From Clonostachys chloroleuca (lineage: Eukaryota > Ascomycota > Sordariomycetes > Hypocreales > Bionectriaceae): a DNA stretch of 64,000 nucleotides. This document shows positions 24,624-34,150 of the stretch, piece after piece (the stretch's first letter is position 1; each line of letters begins with the position of its first letter). The stretch is from contig JBANAY010000004.1 of assembly GCA_037952775.1 (NCBI GenBank), positions 12,834,001 to 12,898,000 on the forward strand, given 5' to 3'. A program made the position numbers and the translations under genes. The notes under the pieces are model-generated. The model made no database searches and was not told where the DNA came from. It saw only the letters and a program-made list of their open reading frames with translations.

Positions 24624-25988
24624 TCAAAGTTTATAGGAACTTCTTGGGCGAGTTGGCGCGGCGTCTCTTGTAGAAGACGTAGAAGACGACCAGGACGACC
24701 TGAGTGCCAATGATGATGAAATCAGCTTCCCGTGACCCGGAATGCGATCAAGCATGGCCTGAGACAGAGACGCGTGGTGGTCGGTCAGATAGTCCTTAAC
24801 TGTGCGCTCGTTGTTCTGGATTTTCTTGGTCAGGTCGGTGCGCATTCCGCGGACTTCTCTCTCCAGGTCCTTGACACGCTGGTCTATCGGGCCAAGCTGG
24901 TCAAGCTTCCTGAACTCGCCCTTGATCTCATTAAGCAGCTTGATGACCTCCTCGTGGCGCTGCTCATCTATCTGGTGGAGTCGAGAGACGGAGCGATAGA
25001 CGGAGGTGACGTGGTGATTGGTGGATTCCAGGCTGGCCTGGAGAACCTGGAGCTGTTCTGTGATCGCATTGTTGCTCTCCTCCTGAATTATGTCTCTCAC
25101 AATTTCATCGGCAAGACGGTCTGATTGCTCATTGTCCAGGAGGGGGTCTCTTGGGCGCGAGTAGGCATCCTCCTGAACATTTTGGGTAAACTTCTCATAC
25201 TTGGACTTGTCGGACATCACGACAACCTTGAAGACCTCGAAGGAGTCTGGGGTATCGGGGGTAGCTGCGGTGACACCGAGGGCATAACCGGCAGGGATGG
25301 CGACCTTGTCGGTCTCAAAGCAGACACGGCCATCAATCTCAACTTTGAAGGTCTCGTAGGTCTGACGCAGCTTGATCTGCGACGGGCGCCCCAAGTTGCG
25401 GTAGGCATAGGGGCAGTGACCAAAGGCTAGACCATCGATGCTGGACTTGGCCGAGTAGTCCACGGTTCCGTCGCTCAGGAAAGCTCGTAGCATGCCCCCA
25501 GTGCCGCCGTGCGCATCAATGACCAGCGCCAGACCCTCGAACTTGCCCACACTGTATATGCTCTTGGAGCCGATCTCGGCTTCACCGTTCTTTGCGAGCC
25601 AAATGTTCAGGTTGCCGCCACCACGCTCGGGTCCGTTGGCACGGAAGTCCACATCGGCCACCCATTGATCATGGTTCAGCGTGCCGGTGGACCATATCGA
25701 GCCTCGTTGGTTTCCGGGAGAGATTGGGGTCAGGATGACCTTGTTCGAGAGGATCTGCAGCGGGCGCCCCGAGCTGGCGATGCTGAAGCCGGGAATCTGG
25801 CCGTTGGCGTCGGGAGGGCTCAACCTGGCAGGATATCATGTTAGTTGAGCTTGAATTGGAAAGAATGCAAGGTGGAATGTCAAACAATACCGTCCAGAAT
25901 GGCCGAAACTAAGCTCATTGATTAGGAACTGCTGGGCTTCGACAGCGCTCGCTGCCAGGAGCGCTAGTAGAGAAGATGTGAAGTGCAT
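24624..25988 (-). CDS. L-type lectin, Emp46/47-ERGIC-53-like ER cargo receptor, frameshifted near C-terminus
   Basis: Exons 25988-25891 and 25824-24624. A signal peptide (MHFTSSLLALLAASAVEA) leads into QQFLINELSFGHSGRLSPP and the leguminous-type lectin domain (GSIWSTGTL, WVADVDFRANGPE, GNLNIWLAKNG). A coiled-coil stalk follows (QVLQASLESTNHH, EEVIKLLNEIKGEFRKL). In the frame as read, the stalk is followed by 24 unrelated Ser/Arg-rich residues. One base shift at about 24718-24722 (T-run on the minus strand) opens a transmembrane helix (FIIIGTQVVLVVFYVFYK) and an RRRANSPKKFL end. The shifted frame stops at 24631. KKFL is a perfect KKXX retrieval signal, so that frame is surely the functional one. 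The corrected protein has 430 residues. It should cycle between ER and Golgi carrying glycoproteins. Confidence 0.88.
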
Positions 25989-26762
25989 TGCTACAGTTCA
26001 GGCCTTTCCCTCCTTTCCCCGAATATTTGTCTGCCACGTTTAAGCTCCAATAGCTAATGCGCAGGTGCAAGGCCGAGGTTGGGGTCGGAACAAGCAGATC
26101 CTTCCAGAGGCCACTTTGCACAACGGGAAGCAAAGCAAGGTATATTCCTATTGATCTGGCGCCAGCGCTTATAGATGGACAGGGGGGTAAGCAAGCAGAC
26201 GAAGAGAACACAACGTAGAGAACAGTAGAGGCAAATGTCCACTGCAGTCGTCGGCCGTCTCTTGTATTAGCTCACACGGACAAGCGCAGGCTGAAGAGGC
26301 AAGATCATCGAGGGGAGGCGGCAATGTGTCTACAGGGGAATCACATGCGAATTAATACAGGGTCAATGGTGGGCTGCACGACCTGAACCTTGGCTGGGTC
26401 AGACGAGGCTACCCGCCAATCGCTGCGCGCCAGTGGGCTTTGGGAGTGGCTGCCGCTATTGTCTGCAAACGACGACGCTATTCATTGGGGACTGTGGCTT
26501 GACAACCGAGCTCGTGTGGCTGGCCCTCGTCTATTGGCGGCCCACCCCCGGACACTGACCCACAATTGGAGGTTGGCCGTTGTGCCACCCCAAGTTCCAG
26601 AAGCTCTGGCAAATCTTCATGCCGGATGATCTCACAGGTGGCTTCTCCGACCTGCCACCCACAGAGCACAGCTAGCCCGACCAGGGATTGCAATGCGAGC
26701 TTCGCGCCCACACATTGCCGGTAGAGAAAGCTGCCATTCGTAAGCAATTGCCGACAGATCCA
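25989..26762. promoter_or_regulatory. shared upstream region of the ER lectin and ALG8
   Basis: 774 bases between two divergent start codons. Both products belong to the ER N-glycoprotein route. CCAAT-type boxes are visible, for example GCCAATCGCTGC at 26415 and CTATTGG at about 26530. Whether the region is truly one bidirectional promoter is inference from geometry. No ORF here is supported. Confidence 0.4.
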
Positions 26763-28398
26763 ATGGACGAGTCCTATCCATCATTGGCGCAGTGCGCCCT
26801 GGTTGCTGCTGCACTCAAGATCCTGCTATTCCCGGCCTAGTAAGCTCATCCTCAGTTGCAGCAAGAGAAGCGCGCACCTTGAACATGACGCCTAACACAC
26901 ATCCAGCAAATCTACAGACTTCGAGGTTCATCGAAACTGGCTTGCCATAACGAGCAGCCTCCCCGTGTCCGAATGGTATTACGAGAAGACGTCGGAATGG
27001 ACGCTCGACTACCCCCCGTTCTTCGCCTACTTCGAATGGGTGCTTGCCCAGGTGGCTCGATTGGTTGATCCTGCAATGCTACGAGTTTTCAATCTCGAAT
27101 ATGACAGCTGGCAGACGGTTTACTTCCAGCGAACGACGGTGATTGTGACCGAACTTATGCTGGTCTACGCCCTCCAAGTATTCATTGAGTCGGCACCCTT
27201 GCTGCAGAAGCGTACCGCGCAGATCACGGCGTTGTCGGTTATCTTGTCTCCTGGTCTCCTTATCATCGACCATATCCATTTCCAGTACAATGGGACCATG
27301 TACGGTCTTTTGATATGGTCATTGGTCTTGGCACGATGCAAGTCTACTCTGTTGCACAGCGGCTTGGTTTTCGCTGCCCTCCTGTGCTTCAAGCACATCT
27401 ATCTCTACCTGGCACCAGCCTACTTTGTGTTTCTTTTGCGGACGTACTGTCTGTCTGCAAAGTCAATCTTCCGCATCAAGTTCCTCAACTGTGTCAAAAT
27501 CGGCACTGGGCTGATTGCGATTCTCGGAGCTGCTTTTGGCCCGTTTGTTTATATGAATCAGATCCCTCAGCTTCTGAGCCGTCTTTTCCCATTCGCAAGA
27601 GGTCTTTGCCATGCTTACTGGGCACCCAATATCTGGGCATTGTACTCGTTTGCGGATCGAATCCTCATATCCCGTAAGTTCAATCCCGGATGTTTTACCC
27701 TTCTTCATCTCGTACTAACCTGCACTCAAGTCGCTCCTAGGTTAGGGCTGGAAACCAAGACAGAGGCACTGCAAAGCGTAACCAGAGGCCTTGTTGGAGA
27801 CACCGCATTTGCAGTGCTTCCCGATATCAGCCCAAGGATATGCTTCTTCTTGACGTTGTTCTTCCAATCACTGCCCCTGGCCAAGCTATTCCTAGCCACT
27901 TCTCCTTCATGGGAGGATTTTATCGGAGCAGTCACTCTTTGCGGCTACTCTTCGTTCCTGTTTGGATGGCATGTTCATGAAAAAGCCATCCTCCTGGTTA
28001 TTTTCCCTTTCAGTCTCATCGCGCTCCGGGATCGTCGCCACTTCGGGGCATTCAAACCATTGACGGTTGCGGGGCATGTGTCCTTGTTTCCGCTCTTATT
28101 CACCTCGGCCGAATTCCCCATCAAAACTGTTTATACGATTTTCTGGCTCGTGTTGTTCCTCATGGTCTTCGAGCGCATGGCTCCAGCTGCCAAAAAGCCT
28201 AGAGTCTTTCTTCTTGACAGGTTCAGCACGCTATACATTGCTATCTGCATTCCACTCATTGCATACACTTCTCTTTTCCATCAGATCTTATTTGGAGACA
28301 GCTACGAGTTCCTTCCGCTCATGTTTACGAGCGCGTACGCTGCGATAGGCGTAGTCGGGAGTTGGATTGGCTACATGGTCGTGTACTTTACTTCGTAA
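26763..28398 (+). CDS. ALG8: dolichyl-P-Glc:Glc1Man9GlcNAc2-PP-dolichol alpha-1,3-glucosyltransferase
   Basis: Three exons (26763-26839, 26907-27673, 27731-28398) encode 503 residues, the usual size. It adds the second glucose to the lipid-linked oligosaccharide on the lumenal side of the ER membrane. The family signature after intron 1 is intact: [16 protein letters not shown] then [24 protein letters not shown]. Other conserved blocks are [32 protein letters not shown] and [13 protein letters not shown]. About a dozen hydrophobic segments fit a polytopic GT-C glycosyltransferase. The C-terminal FGWHVHEKA block distinguishes the ALG6/ALG8 family. The second intron (57 bases) is a multiple of three and has no stop, so retention would only insert 19 residues. 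Start chosen at the only ATG that opens exon 1. Confidence 0.95.
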
Positions 28399-30078
28399 GC
28401 AGAGGGTCATAGCCAGGTTTTGACAGTCCTGAAGATAGATATTTCATGATACCCAAATTTTGCTTTATTCATTATCAGCATTGTAACAATAATGTCTGGA
28501 AATGCTAAAGAGTCTTCTCCGTCTCTTTGTCACCTCGTTGGTTCTGAGAATAAGGAGGGATGGAAGTCGGGCTGAGTCAGCAAGGTACAAGCAGGTACAT
28601 GAGCACGCACTTTCGCTCAAGTGGATCGCCCCACTCCGAATGAAATGTGAGGCTGCTGCCTTTTTTGGGTAAAACAACGTCGAACACACCGATGTTCAGA
28701 TGCACCTGACTGAAGAGCCTTGCTTGCTGTCATCTCATATCGGAGGTAGGAGCAATGCAAACCACATCAAATGTCTCTTCATGTGCGCAGCATATAGAAC
28801 TTCAGTTCTGATTAGAAATCAAGCAAAGGAGGTGCTGCGGTTGACGTGGGGTTCTAAAATTGGTATCAACGGCCCGGCATGTATAAGTCAAATTGGCGAG
28901 GTGAACACGGGAGCACTCAAGAACATGCGGGAAAACGAACCGATATACATGCGTAGCTGATTAATACCCGCGTCTGGTTTTGTGTCGCGGGCTTGTGGAA
29001 ATGTAGCGAGCGTGCCGGAGTCACGGACTGTGTATATGGGGTGGAGCGTGGATGTTGGAGACGTGCGTGTCAAAAGCACCTACCCGTAGGCACCGAAATC
29101 AACAAGTAGTAAAAATACGAATATCTCACTGAAATTTTTTGTTTTCACGCTGCTTCAAGCTCTGGGATATTGGCCGCGATGCAGCGATTAGAATGAGCCT
29201 ATGAATGGTGGTGAAAGAGCAGGAATCAGATGTTTGGGGTCCGTTGAGAGAACGCGAGGGTGGTGGAGGGCTTGGGGGGTGGGCGCGGAGGAGCAAGGCC
29301 TTTCTTTCCACTGGGCGCGGGAAAGCCATGACGGCGGACGGGGATGAGGTTGATGAAGGGTAGCTCGACTAGGCTTAAAGCGAAAAGAACCCGCGTCCCT
29401 GTCTCGACAGCGAGGTAGCGAGTACCGGCGCACTACCTGGGCGTCGTGCCTGGCCGCGCGCGTCACGGTGGCCGACTGGTAGGGCTCATGTTCCCGCTAC
29501 CTGGTCACCAGCTCCTCGGTGCGGTACCCGTGTGGTGCTCCGGCACACACCCCCAGTTTTTTCCTTTACAGGTCCCAACCCAGGTCAGGTCTCTGCCACT
29601 CATGCCCTCTCCGTCCTTTTCTTCCTCTCCTTCGTCAAACCTCACCTTTCTTAGCTGAGAAGCGCGTTCCGTCTGCTTTCGACGGCCACGCACAACCATC
29701 CCACCCCAGCCCCGGCCGCTGCAGCTCCGATACTATACAGACTCTCCAGGAACCTGGATCCCCACGCGCACCAGCCCGGAGCGCGTTTCCTCCAGAGAGT
29801 TCCGTGTAAGTCATTCGTTGTAGGTCCATTGAGCAGCCGCATCCAATTCCAAGACTCTGCCCGCACGCCCCACGCCGACGACGACCTGAACCCGCCCTCG
29901 ACAGCAATCGTCCATTCCCTCCAGTATACAGATGCTCTTCATCGTTTGAGCCTCCGACCGACTTACACGCTTTGCTTGCGGGGGACACCGGACTTCCTCA
30001 GTACCCGCGTGCACACGCATATATACACAACCTTGCGGTCGCGACACGACCCGCTGCCTGTCGGGCCTCATATACGGA
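28399..30078. other. 1.7 kb intergenic, ALG8 / ITC1
   Basis: Holds the 3' end of ALG8 and the promoter and leader of ITC1. From about 29400 the sequence becomes C/T-rich, as expected near fungal transcription starts. Short open frames on both strands (29188-29988) are low-complexity Pro/Ser/Arg products without domains. No gene is supported. Confidence 0.5.
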
Positions 30079-33000
30079 ATGGTACGGGCATATTTTTTGA
30101 AATAATTATAAACTGATCGAACCTCTAACCCTCGTCTAGGTGTTGTTCAAGCGCAAGCCGGTGCAGTTTCTGCCTCCGGCGGAAATCGAAGATGACAATG
30201 CTGAGGTGATTACACATAATCATTCTACCTCCCCGGAAGACTCAGCGACTGACGAATAACCCCAAATAAACAGGTCTGGCTCATTAAGGAGACCGGCGAA
30301 GTATTTGTTTCGTACGAGGACTATTTGAATAGGTAAGAGTGCTACACTCGCATACACGTCCGTATACACGCATCTGCTAACAACATGTCCCCAGAATGGA
30401 CTTTTATAAACAGGTAGATCCCGGCCTCATGCGCCGTCGAATGGGAGATCGCCGTGACTAACATATCCAACAGCGTCGATTCAACGATCAGATTACTGGC
30501 CAATCCGGCATGACTTTTTTCCAAGCCCAGAAGAGCGAGGTTCGTCCATCTCGACCTACACGCACACCCCCAAGACTAATTAGATCTCTAGCTCCATGGT
30601 GGACGCGAAGTTGAGAAAGCATTCCCGGAAGCACTCAAGGGTCCAATTCTGCGTAAAGTGCAATTCCAGATTGTGTCGCGCCTAGACCACCTGGTCGATA
30701 CCCTGTTCGAAGAGTTCAACAACAAGACTACTACCCCGGCGAAGAAGTTACCGTGACCCTGGATGGTGGCGAGAGAGCTAATGGTCTCGTCCGCGACAAG
30801 ACTTCATTTGGTCCAAGAGTGCTCGCCGACGGCACCAAGTGCCGACCCACCACGAGATATCAAGTCAACATCAAAGATAGCATCAACGAGATCACCGTGA
30901 CGGACGAACACATCTGCCGTGAAAGAGGCGCCTTCACCAAGGCAATGCTGAGATCCTTCCTGAAAAGGACGACTCATAGAGAAGCTTGGAATGGTGCGCC
31001 CTGGCTGGTTAGGCATGAGTACGCCGGCTGCTACCAGATAGACACCCGGGTGCCACCACATCTTCGGTGGGATACAGTCAAGGAAGAGCGCAGGCAGTTA
31101 CAGGCACAGAAGCGCGCACAATCATCACACGAAACCAATGGTGTCGCATCCGAGAAATCCAGCCCGTCGCGACTCCCAGAACTGAAGCCTGCACCGAAAG
31201 CATCAAAAGGCAAGTTGTCTAACCGCTCTACCCCTAACGCGAACAAGGAGCCAACCCCTCCGCCGCCTCCTCCTCCACCCAAATACCCAATCGATGATCT
31301 TCAGCTGGAGCCCCAAGGTTCCGTTCGTCCGCCATTGCGATTCATGTGCAAAGACCCTCCAGTGACTGTTGATGAGCCGAACCATGAACTGCATAGCGAT
31401 CAGATCAATATGGATTCGGTGGGTCCTTTGTTAGAGACCTGGGACACCCTCAACGTCTATTGCGAAATCTTCAAACTCGATTCTTTCACCTTTGACGACT
31501 TCATTGAGGCCATGTTCTCAGCTTCCGAGAGCATGCCGGTTCAACTCTTTGACGAAATCCATTGCTCAGTGTTGAAGATTCTTGTCGATTCTGAGCGAGA
31601 TGGCGGCAAAGTTCGAGTTACTCTCCCCGAGATAGAGGAGGAGGATAGCGATGAGGAGAATGACGAGGACGAGGACGAAGTCCAAGTGGCAACTCCTGAG
31701 CCTGAGCCAAAACCAAGGTCCACGGGTCGCGCAACTCGCAGCAGTCTCGCTAAGCTCGAGGCCGAGCGACTCGCAGCCGAGGTTGCTGCTGCTGAGGAGG
31801 AGGAGCTCAGGGCCGAACTTGCAACCAAGCACCGAGCCGAGGAGGCACTTAGAGAGTACAACTGGATCGAGCAACTGCGAAATCGCAACTTCGCTGAAGG
31901 TGGCTGGGAGATGATGATTGTGGGACTGCTTCATCAGCTCTCCAAGAACCCACGGAAGGAAGAACTCTGCGAGGAGCTGCTGTTGCTTCTTGTTCCTCCA
32001 AACGTTGAGCCCAGCCAGGAGACGGTCCGCCAGGCATACTCGGAACTTGATATCAATTACCGGGTCAAGATATTGCAGATGATCTGCATGCTGACCATGG
32101 AGACCAAGGCCGTGAGAGGCTACATGGAGGACTGCAGCGAAACCATGACCAAGTACCGCAAGGACAAGATTGATTGGCAAAGGCAAAAGAAGCAAGCGTA
32201 TGTTTCATCCTATTCTGATGCAAAATGACCGGGAAACGCTAACATTAGATCTAGACTCGAAGAACTCCGGCAGTTGAACGAACAGCGGAAAATTTTGCTG
32301 CCCGACAACATGCCTCCCTCCCCACCTCTAGCGCCTGCCAAGGACGAGGACGATGATTCAAAAATGACTGACGCTGATACTACTCTTGAAGTTAAGGATG
32401 AGGATAGCATTGTCGGGGATGATCCCAAGTCACGAAGGAAACGCCGACGAACCCAATCTGAGCATCAGCGCAAACGGGAGGAGGAGAAGGAGCGCAAGGA
32501 GAAAGAGAAGGCCCAGAAGCAGGCCGCGGCAAAGCTTCCCGCCCAGTCCAAGGACTTTATTAAGCTGCTCAAGCAAATCCAAGAGAAAGAGAAGGTTATC
32601 AAGGCTTGTGAAGAGGAAGTTGCCGTTATCGAAAACGACCTCCGCGAGGCTGACTGCCCTAGAACCAGGGTTCTTGGCAAGGATCGATTTTGGAATCGAT
32701 ATTACTGGTTTGAGCGCAATGGCATGCCCTACGGCGGTCTTCCTAACAGTTCGACAGCTGCCGCCGAGTACGCAAATGGCTGCATCTGGGTTCAGGGACC
32801 AGATGAAATAGAACGTGAGGGGTTCATTGAGGTTTCGAAGGAATACCAAGACGAATACAGGACCAAGTTCAATATGACGGTTCCTGAACGAAAGCTGAAG
32901 GAAGAAGGAAGCACCAGCGTTTTCAACGCCCGACAATGGGGCTATATCTCGGAACCAGAGCAGCTCGAGGCCCTCATCAAGTGGCTGGACAGCCGCGGCA

Positions 33001-33362
33001 TCAATGAGATGAAGCTTCGCAAAGAACTCGTTAATTACAAGGACAAGATTGTCTCGCACATGGAGAAGAGGAAGGAGTACCTTGCCGGTACTGAAGAGAA
33101 GGAGAAGAAGGGAGAGAACAAGCGAACGAGCTCTCGCATCCGGGAGAAGACGCCCGAGGTGCACAATTACAGATGTCTACAGTGGGAAAACACAATGGCG
33201 TTGGAGGAGCTTGGTCACCTCCACAGCGAGCCACCTCCGCCCCCCGAGTCAGAAAGCAGACGAAGAAGAGGGAGGCCGCCGCAGCGCTGGCGGCTGCACC
33301 ACCATCGAAGACCCGACGCCGCTAGCGATATGTGGAAAAGTAATATTGAAGTTGTTCAGTGA
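30079..33362 (+). CDS. ITC1: ISWI chromatin-remodelling complex subunit Itc1 (WAC, DDT, WHIM), with two apparent 1-base deletions
   Basis: Seven exons: 30079-30081 (only the ATG), 30140-30205, 30274-30332, 30395-30413, 30474-30539, 30592-32197 and 32255 to the end. The spliced N-terminus MVLFKRKPVQFLPPAEIEDD and YKQRRFNDQITGQSGMTFF form the WAC domain (Acf1/WSTF family). A DDT domain (GPLLETWDTLNVYCEIFKLD) lies at about residues 345-400. The C-terminal WHIM region includes GKDRFWNRYYWFERNGMPYG. It partners ISW2-type ATPase for nucleosome spacing and repression. Frame breaks at about 30721-30729, between FEEFNN and YYPGEEVTVTLDGG. A second likely break is the C-run at 33240-33245, after which another frame reads RVRKQTKKREAAAA and stops at 33325. 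With both bases restored the gene is an exact multiple of three, 963 residues. Confidence 0.9.
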
Positions 33363-34150
33363 AAATAGGGCTGTGCGTCAGTGTACATCATCACATCATC
33401 AAGGTGCAAAGGAAGCTGGCTAGCTGGGCTTTGTGGGTGGGTTGAAAACTGCATCAGAGGGCTTTGCATGTGGCAGCAATTAACATCGATACAACAGCTA
33501 GCGTGGGGTGGCGTTTTGTTTGCAGGAGCTTCTTTCTGAATTGTCTGTTTTGTTTAGCTTTTGTTTACTTACTTTTGCAAGCTCCAGAAGGAGCGGGAAG
33601 AGCGGAAGGCGTTTCACTATAGAGATGGATAAAGGCATGTATAGACGTTGGCCGGAGGGTGTCGACAACCTACATGATATTTTAGCTTTGATGCGCCGAG
33701 AGCAGGCTTTCCCGAATGAACCTTCCTTCTTAATTAGAAGGATAGCATAGGTCACGAAGATGACGTGTGGGGAAGAAGCTAGAAAAGAGAACCAAATTGT
33801 ACCTATATTCATGCCTGTATTTGACTTGCAGTCCTTTTTGACTTCCTTTCGGGTGATGTTAGTGTTGGTGGTGCTGTTTCTGAAGACTTGATGTGGGGAA
33901 GCGTTGCATGCACCGCAGTATCTCATTGGCTAGCCGTTATCAGGTGGTAGCTTTATGTATCCTCCCGATAACACCGAAAAAAAAGGGTCTCTCTAGAACC
34001 GAGAAATTCAGCGCGTTTATATGCCATACGACACATATCTATCTCCTTGAGAGAGGTAATAAGATGAAATCTCAATGATTTCATACTCGTTTCTAGTATA
34101 GAATAGACGCGTGGCCCCAATTCGCGGCATTGCGGTCGTGGCTTGACAAT
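33363..34150. other. intergenic, ITC1 / PPR gene
   Basis: About 790 bases with the ITC1 3' end and the upstream region of the PPR gene. Small open frames on both strands lack recognisable domains. Confidence 0.5.

Noticed and set aside
24700..24730. A 37-base intron (GTCACG...CTCAG) to explain the lectin frame change
   Set aside because: Too short for a fungal intron and it would remove the conserved GHGKL residues; a missing base fits better.
31541..33164. Long antisense open frames over ITC1
   Set aside because: They mirror Glu/Lys/Arg-rich coding sequence in reverse and carry no domain.
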